Below are positions 34,909 to 47,424 of a DNA stretch of 64,000 bases, piece after piece; within the stretch, counting starts at the first letter, position 1, and each line of letters starts with the position of its first letter. The notes beneath the pieces are model-generated. The model worked only from the letters and a program-made list of their open reading frames with translations, was not told the origin of the DNA and searched no databases. The translations under genes were made by a program, and so were the position numbers. Origin of the DNA: Neocallimastix lanati (nom. inval.). Its lineage: Eukaryota; Neocallimastigomycota; Neocallimastigomycetes; Neocallimastigales; Neocallimastigaceae. The DNA lies in assembly GCA_016946835.1 (NCBI GenBank), contig JACVTC010000166.1, forward strand, positions 201,501 to 265,500, written 5' to 3'.

Positions 34909-35976
34909 ATGAATGTGAATAATAAATCTTCAGTTATTATTATATTATTTTTTGCTCTCTTATTTATTAAATTAGACTATGCTTTTGTCCTAAAAGAATC
35001 GAATAATCTAAAATTATTACAACGTTGCAAAAAAAGATGCCAAAATAAAAATATAAATTCAATAAGATTTTGCAAAAAATGTCATTCTTTAGGAATGCTT
35101 AATAACAATGTAATATCGGAGAAGAAAAATTCAGTAATAATGTTATCCAGTTCTTCAAAATTTGACTACAATAAAATTGAAAATTTGATCATTTTTGGAG
35201 ATTCTCATTCATCAGTTGATACAAATTTTACAGATATGTCTTATACCGGTAATTGCCATTCAGGGGGTAAAAATTGGCCTTTACATCTTTTAGATTTTAA
35301 TAGTAATATAAAATTATTGAATTTTGCAACAAGAGGAGCGGTTGTTGATTCAAATATTGCCTATCATAAAAATGATACAATTGATTTTTTAAGGCAATAT
35401 AAATTATTTTATGAAAAAACAACTTGTGAAAAGAAATCACTTAATGAATGGAATAGTTATAATACATTATTTGTAATTTATATAGGAACAAACGATATTG
35501 GTCATATAAATAATAAATGTAAAAATGAACATTCTATTTTTTGTACTAAAAATAATAAACCAGTAAATGATAATATAAACGATATTATTGATATCATTTT
35601 TAATATAATTTATAAATTATACAATTTTGGTGCAAGAAATATAATGATATTTACTATATCTCCAAAACGCTATATCTTAGATAATTATTTAAAAAATGAT
35701 GTCTTAAGTTTTAACAATAATATAATTGAAAAATCAAAGTATTTTTTTAAAAAGCATTCTGACATTAACTTTATTATTTATAATACTGCTGATAAATTTA
35801 AAGATATCATTTCTAATTGTAATATGTATAAATTAAAAGATTGTACCAATATGTGGAAATTAAATAAAGAAAATAATTTATCAGATTATTTATGGTTTGA
35901 TAGTCATCTAACTGATCATGGAAATAAAATTTTAGCAGAGGATATTAATTATTTACTTTACTCTTTAAATAATTAA
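34909..35976 (+). CDS. Secreted SGNH/GDSL hydrolase, CE16-like esterase
   Basis: 355 aa, single exon. MNVNNKSSVIIILFFALLFI is a signal peptide. Residues about 39-62 are a small Cys-rich segment (CKKRC ... CKKCH). The SGNH fold follows: block I LIIFGDSHSS with the nucleophile Ser near 100; TYGNCHSGGKNW-like segment (here YTGNCHSGGKNWPLHLL), as in acetylesterases of family CE16; block II Gly in ATRGA; block III GTND near 192; block V WFDSHLTDHG near 329-338 with the catalytic Asp and His. All catalytic blocks are present. Likely role: removal of acetyl groups from plant polysaccharide or oligosaccharide outside the cell. No dockerin is visible. The substrate is inference. No intron is needed, unlike the two other host genes. 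Confidence 0.85.
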   Translation: MNVNNKSSVIIILFFALLFIKLDYAFVLKESNNLKLLQRCKKRCQNKNINSIRFCKKCHSLGMLNNNVISEKKNSVIMLSSSSKFDYNKIENLIIFGDSHSSVDTNFTDMSYTGNCHSGGKNWPLHLLDFNSNIKLLNFATRGAVVDSNIAYHKNDTIDFLRQYKLFYEKTTCEKKSLNEWNSYNTLFVIYIGTNDIGHINNKCKNEHSIFCTKNNKPVNDNINDIIDIIFNIIYKLYNFGARNIMIFTISPKRYILDNYLKNDVLSFNNNIIEKSKYFFKKHSDINFIIYNTADKFKDIISNCNMYKLKDCTNMWKLNKENNLSDYLWFDSHLTDHGNKILAEDINYLLYSLNN

Positions 35977-37334
35977 ATCAATATTAAATTAGTAAATTAA
36001 ATAATATATAGTTAAAAATGTTTACATTTATGTCAACTTTGTTAATATTATAAAAGTTAATAATGAGTAATATTAAATTAACTAGTACAAATTATGTTTT
36101 TTATTTGTTCACATTTACTTAAAATTATAATAATAGTTATGAAGAGAAAAATACTTTAAATGTATGTTAGAACAAAATCATCAAACATCTATAATTGTTG
36201 TTATAAATTGATATTTTAATAAATAAAATATAATTCAATTTTAATACACAATATTATAATTTATAATTAATTTTAATAGTTATTGCTAAAATTACATAGT
36301 CAAAAAATATAAAGGTTAATGCTAGTTTATAAAGGAGATTATAATTTAAAGTGATAAAAATCCTAATATATAAGAAGTATTCAATATTCACAAATTAAGA
36401 TATCATAGTATTATCCTTTAAGAGAAAAGTTTTCCTCATATTAACGAAATATATATATTATAGATACATCTGATAATAATGATATAATAAAATAGAAGTT
36501 AAATTTTTTTTTTTTTTTTTATTTCTAGAAAATGAAATATTAAAATTTATTTTAATTTAAACTTAAAAGAAAAAAAAAGTTGATTATTTCTACTTTAAAT
36601 ATTATTATTATTTTAAAATTATTAGAAGAAGTATTTATTAAAGTATTTTTAGCTTATTTTTTTTTTATAATTATATTATTTTTTTCTAAACTACTAATAA
36701 TCAACAATATTTTATTATATAATGAATAATTCTAACCCATTATATTAGTTATTAATAACATTACTTATTTTATTTTGTATTATTTTTAACTGTTTATTAA
36801 TAACTTTTATTAGTAAATTATTTGTGTATCCTTTAATATTTTACTTGTTTTTTTTATTTCATTATTTTTTTTATATTTTTATATTTGTTTCATTTTTATC
36901 TTTTATTATATATTTTTTTTTTGGTTTTCAAAATAGAATTTTTTTTTTATTTTTTAATAAAACGAATATTTTTTTTATATTTTGCTAGGGATTAACTAAA
37001 GAGTTTTTGTTTATCAAGATATCTGTAATTGAGAAATGTATCTGATCTTGGAGGTGGAAGATTTTATATAATTAATATTTATTTTATTATAAGTTTATAA
37101 ATTTTTTATTAGCTTAATAAATATTTATGAAATTGATCTTTTTTCGATCGATAAAAGTAAATAGAAAATTGTTAGTTTTCATATAAATTTCATATTATTA
37201 TTTTTACAACAAACATAATAAAGTTAATGAAAATATAAAATAATTTTAGTTCTTGAGATTAATTATAAAATAAAAATTTATTGTCATCAAATCATTTATT
37301 TAATATATTAAATACTGACTAATTTTATTAATTA
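35977..37334. other. AT-rich intergenic stretch
   Basis: No gene or LTR recognised. A less AT-rich patch at 36988-37060 (with GGATTAACTAAAGAG and GATCTTGGAGGTGGAAG) stands out but has no open frame that I can name. Confidence 0.4.
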
Positions 37335-37968
37335 TGTTGGAAATAAAAACAACATTCATTTTTATTATTAATTTAAATATATCCAATTATTTGTTATGAA
37401 TAAATTAATGTATTGTTTCATGAATGATATAAATTATTCTATGATTCATAAAAATAAAATTTCTCTTCTTAATCTTTTTATTGATAATTATAAATTCAAA
37501 ATAAAACTAATAAAAGATTACATAAATTAAAACTTTTATATTTGGTGTTTAAAATTGTTCTTAAAAGATTAAGAGTCTCAACTCATCCAGTTGAGCAATA
37601 TATCAAAGCTAAGTTGAAATATTTAATAATATATATATATTTATAACTATAAATTTCATATACTTAATTTTTTTTTAAATTTACAGGAAACGATTTTTTT
37701 TTTGAACCAGAACCATCAATTACAAAATTTTGAGGACATAATAATAAATAAATTAACATATATAGATAGTAACATATATAATAATGAAATAAAAATTAGA
37801 TTATTTCAGATAAACACTCCTTAAAATAATTAATTAAGATGAAAATAATTGATAGTCATCTAATTAAGTTACAAATTTAAGACATAGAGTCAACTAATAA
37901 ACACTAATTTGAAAATATAAATTGAATGATAGTCAAATAGTGGTTGTTAAGTTGAAAATAATAATGAT
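37335..37968 (+). mobile_element. Family C 5' LTR, PBS and leader (truncated)
   Basis: The LTR is 37335-37566 (232 bp; TGTTGGAAATAAAAACAAC ... TTGTTCTTAAAA), nearly identical to the 3' LTR at 62743-62974. The PBS is 37567-37596 (GATTAAGAGTCTCA, then CTCAACT/AGTTGAG). The leader holds loose GTCA(T/A)CTAAT ... AAGTT repeats (37850-37960). It is cut at 37968 by a B-family fragment; no coding part remains. Confidence 0.85.
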
Positions 37969-38350
37969 TATTAAACACCAAAAACAAATATTGAGAAAAT
38001 TAGATATATTTTTAGAATAATATTTTATATATAATACTTAATACTTAATTTTATTTATCTTTATTTTTTATAATTACAAAAGTGTATATATTTTTAACAA
38101 GGTTACATTTTATTTCTTTTATAATTTTATTTAAATATAATAATATTCTGATTGGGTAAAATATATTAAAGTCATTATTAAGTATTTATTTTTTTTTTAT
38201 ATTCTAACATTCCTCCTAAAATATGACTTTCCTAAAATGTCATTTTTTTAATTTATATTATTTCAAATAAAATATAAATCATCAATTTTTGTTAATAAGG
38301 AATTTCTAAATTTATCCATTAATGTCCCATTTAAATACTTCGTAAACCCA
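37969..38350 (-). mobile_element. Family B 3' LTR and pol tail, minus strand
   Basis: The LTR is 37969-38209 (reverse complement TGTTAGAATATAAAA ... GGTGTTTAATA). It is preceded (38210-38350) by the AGGAGGAA tract, a slightly mutated pre-PPT hairpin and the end of pol (reverse frame contains MDKFRNSLL). The rest of this element is missing. Element A3 begins 26 bp to the right. Confidence 0.85.
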
Positions 38351-38376
38351 TAAACTATTTAATAAATAACAATAAG

Positions 38377-38570
38377 TTTTAGACACATTAATGTTTATAA
38401 TAGTTTAATTTATTTATATTATAGATATTTTATTATTTATTAATATATATTTTATAAAAATAGAACTAAAGAAAAACATATTCATTTAGAAAGCTTTTAT
38501 ACATGAATATTATTTATTAAACTAATTGATTGGTTAATATAAAATGAAGTATAGTAAATATATTTTAACA
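38377..38570 (-). repeat. A3 3' LTR
   Basis: 194 bp; the same length as the 5' LTR and apparently almost identical. Confidence 0.92.
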
Positions 38571-38609
38571 CTCCTTCTCAAATGTAACTTCGTTTCAATG
38601 TTACATTTG
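38571..38609 (-). promoter_or_regulatory. A3 pre-PPT hairpin and polypurine tract
   Basis: Stem CAAATGTAAC/GTTACATTTG at 38579-38588 and 38600-38609, next to the purine tract AGAAGGAG (A1 and A2 have AGGAGGAG). Confidence 0.8.
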
Positions 38610-38635
38610 TTTAATTTTAACTATATTTTTTAGAA

Positions 38636-41600
38636 TTAAAATTTTAAATCCTCAATTTTATATAATAAAGAATTTCTGAATTTTTCCATAAGAGTGTTAT
38701 TCAGATATTTAGTGAATCCATCGGCCAAATTATTTTGAGATTGAATATATTCTAATTTTATAAAATTTTTATTTATTATTTCTCTAATATAATGAATTCT
38801 TATATCTATATGTTTTGTCTTCGGATTAATAGATTGATTTTTGCTATTGAATATGGCAGCTTTGTTATCTATTTTTATTTTAATACATTTAATATTATAA
38901 TATAATTCTTTCATTAAGTTTAAATACCAAATGCAGTGCTTGCCACATTCACTCAGACTATAATACTCCGATTCTGCAGTAGATGTTGACACACAGTGTT
39001 GTAGCTTGGAACACCAGCTAGTTGGTGCGTTGCCCATGGTTACTAAAAAACCTGTTGTTGATCTTCTGGTTTCAGTATCTCCTGCAAAGTCGGCATCAAC
39101 AAAGGCTTCTATTCCTAGTTTCCTTGTATAGTTTATCCCGTAACTTGTTGTTCCTTTAAGATATCTTAGTATTCTTACGACATTGTTCCAGTCTTCCATA
39201 TTTGGATTATTTGATTTTCGTGCTGCTTTACTTACCGAAAATAGAATATCAGGTCTGGTGCATATAGCAATATAGAGTAAATTTCCTATTGCACTTCGGT
39301 AGATAGTTTGATTAAACTTTATATTTCTAAGTTTGTCGTCCGTAATTGGTTTTGTATTCCTTAATGGTTTTTCATTATTCATATTGAATTTTTCTAAAAC
39401 CTCTATAATGTATCTTCTTTGATGTATAAAATATCCGTTTTTGTGTTTAACAAATTTTATTCCGATAACGAAATCCACCTCTCCAATTTCTTTTATTTTA
39501 TATTTTCTTTTGAAATATTCTTTTATAATTTTAATTTCATTCTCTTTTCCAGCGATTAAAATATCGTCAACATAAATACCGACGATACATAAAATGTTTT
39601 TATTTTTACCATTTTTTACATATATACATAGTTCACTTACCATTCTTCTAAGTCCTATTTTAGTTAAGAATTTATTAATTTCTTTATTCCATTCTCGTCC
39701 GCTTTGTTTCAGACCATATATAGCCTTGTTTAATTTCCAGTATTTTCTATTAAAATCTGGATGACCTTCTGGAGGTTTCATATAAATATTTTCACTTAAC
39801 TTGGCATTAAGGTAAGCAGCGTTTATATCGATTTGTTCTATATTAAAATTATTTTGGGCAGCAATTGAAGTTAAAATTCTGATAGAGTCGTGTTTTAACG
39901 TTGGTGCAAAAGTATCATGAAAGTCTATTCCAAATTCTTGGGTAAAACCTCGTGCTACCAATCTTGCCTTTCTTTTTGTTATCTCGCCATTCGCATTTCT
40001 TTTATATTTGAAAATCCATCATGAGGAAATTACATTGGCATTTTTGGGTATATATTTAATTGTATTAAATACATTTAAGTTTTTCATATTGCTTAATTCT
40101 TCATTTACTGCATTAATCCATTCTTTTCTATCGATTAAATTTTGAATGTCTTTATAATTTTCTGGTTCTCTTAAGGTATTTGTTGTCTTTTTTCTTTTGT
40201 TATTACTTTCATTTATAATATTCATAGTTCTTTTTTTATTATTGGTCTCGATATTATTTAATTTAAATGAATTGTTATTAGTCAATAAAGTATTTATAAT
40301 TTCGTTTCCATTACGTTGAATATAATTTTTATTGATAATTGCGTTGTCATTTACTCTGCTGCTTTCAATATTATTATTATTATTGATTGTTTTATTGGCT
40401 GTATTATCATTTATTTTATTATTATTATCTTCTATATTTTGGCTATTATTATTATTTTCAATATTATTATTATTAATTCTAATTTTATTATTACTATTAT
40501 TTGTATTATTATTATTACTATTATTTGTATTATTATTATTATTATTATTATTTATATTATTATTATTGATAAAATTATTATTGGTTATGTTATTATTATT
40601 AATATTATTATTGTTTATATTATTATTATTATTTGTATTATTATTAATGAAATTATTGTTATGGTTATTATTATTGATATTTTCATTGTTATTGTTACTA
40701 TTATTGTTACTGTAATTATTATTTCTTTGTTTTTTGTTATATTTTCTTTTATTCTTAGAATTATTTTTATTGATTATATCTTCGTATATATTTTGTATAT
40801 TGCTATTATTTAATATTGGTGAATTACTTAGGATGTTTTCTGAATTAAAAAATTCATTAGAACCTGGATAATCAATTTTATTTAATTTTTGTTGAATATT
40901 ATGATTAATGTTATATGTATTGGTATCGTATGTATTTTTATTATAGTATGTATTATATGTATTATCTCCCCTGATTTCGTGATCCGGAATAAAATTGGAA
41001 AATTCAGTTGAGCATTCTTTAAGATAACTGTTTCCAGGATTGGATTCGAAAAAAGCAACAGATCTAGATAGGATTATTTTATTAGTAGTAATATCTAAAA
41101 TTTTGTAAGCTGATGGATTTTCAGAGTATCCTAGAAAAATCCCTGGTTTAGTATTGTTATCGAATTTAGATCTAAAGACTTTAGGAATAAAGAAATAAAC
41201 TTTGCATCCAAATACTTTAATATTTGAATAGTTGACCTTTGTTTTGTTAATTATTTCATAAGGTATTTTCATATTTATTCCTTTGTGTGGAATGCGATTA
41301 TGTATATAATTAGCAGTAGAGGTAGCATCTTCCCAAAATTGGTGACTAAGTTTAGAGTCATTCAGCATAGCTTTGGCGGAATTAATTAGGGTGCCATTGA
41401 AGCGTTCCACTCTTCCATTTTGTTGTGGGTTATATGGTACAGTTAGCTGATGTTTGATACCATAAGATTTAAAGAATAAATTAAAATTATTATTGCAAAA
41501 TTCTGTACCATTATCCGTTCGAATATATATAATTCTAGTATTATACTTATTTTTAATACTTAAAAACCAATTGTAAAATGAGTTAAAGGTGTCACTTTTA

Positions 41601-43453
41601 GATTTTAAAAACAAAGTCCATCCATAGCGTGAATAGTCATCGAGGATTGTAAAAAGATATTTGTTACCATAAAGTGATTCAGGAAGAGGACCAACCAAGT
41701 CCATGTGAAGTAATTCAAATATATGTTTCGACTTATTTGTTGCTTGCTTATATGGTTTATTTTTAAGTTTTGAATTCATACAAATTGGGCATTGATTAAC
41801 TGGTGTATTAAGTTTTAATAATTTGTTTTTAATATGACTAATATCAAAATGACATAATCTTCTATGCCATAAATTTAATCTCTTTGCTGCATTTGGTGTA
41901 GTGAAATTTATTTCTAAATTATTATGTTGATTGTTATTATTATTGAGATTTATTTTATTATTGGAAAACCAAATTTTAAATGTATTAGTCTTGGTCGCAG
42001 TGATGTTAACTATTCTTTTATCATTGCTATCGTAAATGATTGCATATGATTTATTATTTGAATTATTAAAAACAATTTTATAATTTTCTTTTAGTAATTT
42101 GCATATGGATATTAAATTTTTATTGATGGCTGGAGAGTAGTATACCTCATTAAGTATTATTTCATTGTTGTTTACATATCCCTTAAATTTTCCTTTATGG
42201 CCAGCTGTAATTATTTGTCCATTAGCTAGATTAATTTCTTCATTACATTTTTTTATGTCTATTAGAAGATTAAGATTGCTTGTGATATTGATTGAAGCAC
42301 CGGAGTCCAAAATCCAACATGAAAGAAAATTTTTATCACTATCTTCATTTAAAAATTCTTTTTCAACGTTACAGTAATTTAATTCAATATTATTTTCTGT
42401 ATTATAATCTTTAGTAAAGGCATCTGCGTATATTGTGTCATAATTACTTGAAGAGGCATCATTAGTGTTCACATAATTAATATCGTTTTGAAATTTTCTT
42501 TTGTTTTTAGTTCTTTTATTAAATTTATTTTTGTTTTTATTTTTATATAAATTATTTTTTCTGAATTTACATTCATAGAAGTAATGTCCTCTTCTTCCAC
42601 AATAGTTGCATCTTCCACTACTCCTTTTGAGGCTTTTTCTTTTACCTTTAGTTCTATTATTGTTTCGATAATTCTTACTCTTTCTTGTTTCAGCATTGAA
42701 GAGAACATTATTGTTGTTTTCCTGAATTGAATTTTTTTCTTTTAAATTAGATAAAACGATATTAGGGATGATTTCCTTAACATAGGAGCAGCATGATTCC
42801 CAACTCTTATGTTGAAAAACGTTTATCCACCTTAGATCTTCAGGTAAGCATCTATTTAGAATGCCGATTTTTGTATTTATACTAAGGTCATTGTCAATTT
42901 TCTCAAGTTCGTCTATTAAATTTTGCAAATTGGCAATGTATATATTTATATCGGTCTTGGTGTCAAACTTCATTGTTTCAATTTTGTTTTGGATTTCGAT
43001 TTTTCTTCTTTCCTTGCTTTTGGTAAACGATTCTTGGAAGATGTTCCAAATTTGAAAAGCGGTCTTTTCATTTCCATTTATTAGTTTTTGTGTTTGTTCT
43101 CCAAGCCCATTTATGATAATCCATTTGGCCGTGATGTCGTTAGTTATATCAATGTTTTTAGTGTTCTTTTCATAAACTAACGAACTATCAAATTGATCCT
43201 CCGGGTAATCTGTTAATTCTTCTCTTATATCTCTCTTTCTTAACTTCTTTACAATTGGATGAAGGACATATTTGGTTAATTTATTTATTGTTAGCAAATA
43301 CAGAATTTTTCTTCTCCAACCAGGGTAGTTTTCTGTATTTAGTTCAGTAATTTGGTTGAAATTTTCGGAATAATTAAAGGTTATTCCGTTATGTGTAATA
43401 TCTTCTCCGGTGAGGTTGATAACTTGTTCTTGGTTTCTTCTTCTTCCAGCCAT
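38636..43453 (-). CDS. A3 Gag-Pol polyprotein with one in-frame TGA
   Basis: Open from ATG (43453) to the stop at 38636 except for one TGA (40019-40021 on the minus strand), at the same codon as in A2 (SS-stop-WIFKYKRN). All motifs of the A2 protein are present: zinc knuckle CNYCGRRGHYFYEC, WILDSGAS, RTDNGTEF, NGRVERFNG, YVDDI, FVDADFAGD. The poly-Asn linker (about 40316-40800) differs from A2 by several Asn/Ile codons in number. Apart from the TGA the frame looks functional. Confidence 0.92.
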
Positions 43454-43956
43454 TTCGAGTACTTTTGAAATTTAAAATTTTTATTATTGTTTTAAATTAA
43501 TTATATATTTTTTTAAAATCTCAATTAATAAAAATACATTAGTAGTTTTAAAAAAAAATATTATAATATTTAATTCTGTTGATTTTTATTAATTTATTAG
43601 TATTAATTTGTTATATTAAAAATTCTCATTTTAATTTTTACTTAAATTTGATTTCATTAATTTGTTACTATTTTTATCTTATTTAGTATTGTAATACCAA
43701 ACTTTTATAAATAAGGCATTTATATTATTTAATTTATTATTAATTTTGATTAAATAAAAGTGATTATTATTTGATTAGATTTTTTTATTTTTTATTCATT
43801 GATTAGTTTTATAATTTCATTTTAATATATTTGATATATTATATAATGTGATTTATTCAAAATTTTATTTAATACATATAATTAGTTTTATTATTATTAT
43901 TTTAATTTATTTATATTTTTTTTATATTAATAATATTTTAGTTTCAAATTTATCTA

Positions 43957-44191
43957 AATACCATCAGTTGACTATTTATTTCTCATCTTGATGATATTAG
44001 ATTTAATTTAATTTAATATTAGTATCATCAGTTGACTATTTATTTCTCATCTTGATGATACTGTGTTTATTTTATTTTTAATATTAATATCATCAGTTGA
44101 CAATAAATTTTTCATCTTGATGATATCATTTTTATTTTATTTTAATATTAATATCATCAGTTGACAATAAATTTTTCATCTTGATGATATT
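43957..44191 (-). repeat. A3 leader: four tandem hairpin units
   Basis: Minus-strand array of the ATATCATCA/TGATGATAT type with one GTATCATCA/TGATGATAC unit, as in A2 but with four units; one has a TGATGGTATT arm. Confidence 0.85.
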
Positions 44192-44396
44192 AATTTTATT
44201 ATTTAACAATTTAATTATAATTTTATTTATTGTTGATTAAAAAAAAAAATATCTTTATTTCTTATGGATTTGATTCGGTAATAAATAAAATACAATAAAT
44301 AGTAAAAATAATAATTTATTAGTTCTTTGGTTTTATTGAAAGGTAAAAATAGAAAAATTTAATTTATATTATAAATTAACTTTATTTTAATTCAAA

Positions 44397-44618
44397 CTCA
44401 ATTAGTAGATTGAGACTCTTAATCTTTTAGACACATTAATGTTTATAATAGTTTAATTTATTTATATTATAGATATTTTATTATTTATTAATATATATTT
44501 TATAAAAATAGAACTAAAGAAAAACATATTCATTTAGAAAGCTTTTATACATGAATATTATTTATTAAACTAATTGATTGGTTAATATAAAATGAAGTAT
44601 AGTAAATATATTTTAACA
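44397..44618 (-). repeat. A3 5' LTR with adjacent PBS
   Basis: LTR 44425-44618; PBS 44397-44424, reading GATTAAGAGTCTCA then CTCAAT/ATTGAG on the minus strand. Confidence 0.88.
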
Positions 44619-45787
44619 ATAAGCAAAATACCAATTTATTAATAAATATTATTATATTCTTATATTAAAATATTAAGAATTTTGTAATAAAAAAAATATT
44701 TTAAAACTTTAATATATAGTTTGGTTAATCCTTTTATTTTAAAAATTAATAAGTTACGTTTTATTAATTCTTTTTAATTTATTATTGGTATATAAGTAAT
44801 ATTTAATATGATAAATTTAATAATTTTTTTTAATTTTTTTTATTATTTCCTTATTTATAATAATAAAATTTAAAATTTAAAATTTTATAATAATATTAAA
44901 TATTATTAAATAACAAAAAAAAAAATTATTATAACGTTTAAATTTATCAAATTTTTTTTAATACATACCTCGAATCAATCCAATACCAGAAAGGAAATGC
45001 GTTGTTGAATAAAATAGCTGAAATAATAATATTTTTAAAAAATTTTAATACTTAAAACTAAATTTAATATAATAGAGGTATAAATAGATGTAAAATACTA
45101 TACACCAAAAATACATATATATCTGAAATATATTATAAATACATTATATACATATATTTTAAAAAAAATGATTATTAAAATTTTGAAAATTATTTACCGT
45201 AAATAATTATAATGTTTATAATAATACTTATTGAAAAATAATTTTAAATAAAATGAATAAGTGTATTCCTTGAATTTAAATATTTGATAAAAAGAATGAT
45301 TAATGGACAAAAGTAATATAGTTTTTTATTGATTTTATTGTTGGCAGTTTATATATATGCTATTGACTTTTAATTTTTGATGAAAATAATATTAAATTGG
45401 AAGTGATAATAAATGCTTTATTATGAAAATAATTTAAAATATAAAATATATTTATAAAAACAAATATTATATTAGAATTTTTATTAATCCATACAACATA
45501 AATTTTATTAAAAAAACTTTAATATATAGAAAATATATTTTTAATATTTATTATATAAATGTATATTAATTTTTTTTTTAAAAAATAATTAATACATATT
45601 TTCGTTTAGTTTTCATATATAAGTTTTTTTCAAGTATTTGTATAATTTTTATAAAATTATTATTGCTAAAAAATCCAAATATTAATTGTATATATAAATG
45701 ATATTATTTATATTAAATGAAAGTTAAATAGCTAAAAAAATGTATTATTATCAAGAAAAGTATAAAAGTTTGTAAATTTTACTAAAT
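44619..45787. other. AT-rich stretch between A3 and D2
   Basis: Apart from the exon candidate at 44969-45017, I see no gene or repeat. Confidence 0.4.
44969..45017 (-). other. Orphan 49-nt exon candidate
   Basis: On the minus strand a GC-richer 49-nt block is bounded by TATTATTTCAG on its 5' side and GAG/GTATGTATT on its 3' side, both good splice sites. It can be read in two frames, with LFNNAFPFWYWIDS or LFYSTTHFLSGIGLIR. No flanking exon could be recognised with confidence (a weaker acceptor-like TATATTTCAG occurs near 45125). It may be a piece of a host gene with very short exons, or of one broken by transposons. Confidence 0.35.
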
Positions 45788-46014
45788 ACAGACGTGTTAC
45801 CTCAATTTTAAGGGAACATGAACAATCCTATAATATAAAGAAGGATAAATATGAATTATTATGTAAAGAAGTTATTCAAAAGTTTGAATTATTAGAAGCT
45901 AAGCGTAAGGATGATATATCAAACTACCTTCAATCTGTATATGATTCTATGCATATTTTCTATCATCAAACAGTAAAATATTTCCCAGAAAGTGATTCAT
46001 ATAAATATAAATAA
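45788..46014 (+). pseudogene. BAR-like fragment in D2
   Basis: One frame stays open to TAA at 46012-46014 and reads REHEQSYNIKKDKYELLCKE, then ELLEAKRKDDISNYLQSVYD and KYFPESDSYK. It matches the end of the fragment in D1 with many substitutions, and here the frame is not broken. The two copies show that the fragment was captured before the element spread. Confidence 0.65.
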
Positions 46015-46333
46015 AAAAATTAACAATAATAATAATAATAATAATAATAATAAGACATAATACTAATTTAATTAAAAAAAAGATCAATGGATCATAGTAA
46101 AGATAAAAAAAAATAAATCCAATCCAATTTGAAAGTAAGGGGAAATGTCAGAATTTAATATATGTATAAAAAATTAATTAAATTTACAAAAAAAAAAAAA
46201 AATCTTTTTCATATACTTTATAATATATTATTTGTATTATCATTAAAAATAAAAATATTATTTAATATTGTAAAACATTTGCCATATTTCTACTCAATTC
46301 TAACTTTCACTCAAAGTTAGATTTGAGGGGGAA

Positions 46334-46541
46334 TGTTAGAAACAAAAATATAAAGATTTATAATTATATTAATTAAAGTAATAATGTTATATATATTAAT
46401 ATATTAATGTAAAATATGTGACAAATAATAATAATAGACTATATATTATGTTGACTATAAATACTATAAAAATGTACAAAATTATATGCAAATACTATTC
46501 TTTATTCTTATATAATAAAAAAGAGATTCCTACTTTTCACA
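46334..46541 (+). repeat. D2 3' LTR
   Basis: TGTTAGAAACAAAAATATAA ... CCTACTTTTCACA. Confidence 0.88.
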
Positions 46542-47424
46542 TTTACAACACAAACGAATCAAATACTATAGACTTAATAGATTATAAAAATGAATCAACA
46601 AAATCTATAAATAAAGAATTAATCTTTTGAACCTTAGCTTCAATCACCATCACCAACAGACTAGACAAACTCACAAATATTAAATATTTCAATAAAAAAA
46701 TATTTTCTACGAATAATCAATCGATTATCATCAATAAATTTGACATCTTCATAGGATACATTAATGAATATTATAGTTTTAGCGAATGTAGCAAGCATTG
46801 TATATGATACATAAACTTATTTGAAATAATTAAAATCCAACATTAGTGGCATTAAAATCAACTTAAGCAATAAAGCTGCAATCTATAATGCAAAAAAACC
46901 AATCGATTAATCCAAGAATAATACATATAGACATAAGATTGCACTATGTAAGAGAATTAGTAAAGAACAATAAAATAATATTAAAATACGTAAAATCTCA
47001 ATACCATTTAGCAGATGGCTTTACGAAATATCTAAAAAGTACTTCCATGGATAAATTTAGAAATTCGTTATTAATATAGTCAAAGGATTTAAAAATTTAT
47101 TAACTTAAATATATTATAAAAATTAATTATAACCTTAAAAACTAAGTTATAATTGTGGGGGAATGTTAGAGACAAAATCGTTCCATACATTTATTTATAT
47201 CAACCAATAATTAATCTCAAAGTAAATTAAATAATGTTAACTAAGATATAAAAATATGAAATAAATTTAATTTAAAAAAAAAAATATCTCTTTGAAATAT
47301 ATATCTTCATAATAAAAATTATTAATAAACATTTAATAATATTGTTCATAACATAAAGTGCTTCGTTATGTTGTTTTTTTTAATCTAGTGTTTTTTCTTA
47401 GTTTTATAAGTTTTGTTTTTCACA
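46542..47424 (+). mobile_element. Family E: decayed pol tail and 3' LTR
   Basis: 46550-47079 is a broken RNase H/pol tail; the last part is open (NQSINPRIIHIDIRLHYVRE, then YHLADGFTKYL and MDKFRNSLL). It is followed by a pre-PPT hairpin AATTATAAC/GTTATAATT (47125-47133, 47146-47154), a GTGGGGGAA tract and the 261-bp LTR (47164-47424; TGTTAGAGACAAAATCG ... TTTTTCACA). The D2 LTR ends exactly where this fragment starts, so D2 may have inserted into it. This is the only coding evidence for family E. Confidence 0.75.

Larger units (their letters stand above)
38377..44618 (-). mobile_element. Copia element A3 (near-intact, minus strand)
   Basis: 6242 bp with two 194-bp LTRs (38377-38570 and 44425-44618) and a perfect target duplication ATAAG (38372-38376, 44619-44623), which fixes the LTR ends as TG...AAAA. 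Structure as in A2. Its near identity to A2 over thousands of bases suggests a recent common source. Confidence 0.95.
45788..46541 (+). mobile_element. Element D2: captured fragment, PPT region and 3' LTR
   Basis: The second D copy. Its left end starts inside the captured BAR-like fragment and it runs through the same 3' non-coding part as D1 (shared TCCAATCCAATTTGAAAGTA), a pre-PPT hairpin (CTAACTTT/AAAGTTAG at 46300-46307 and 46313-46320) and the GAGGGGGAA tract to the LTR 46334-46541 (208 bp). The 5' part is lost. Confidence 0.85.
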
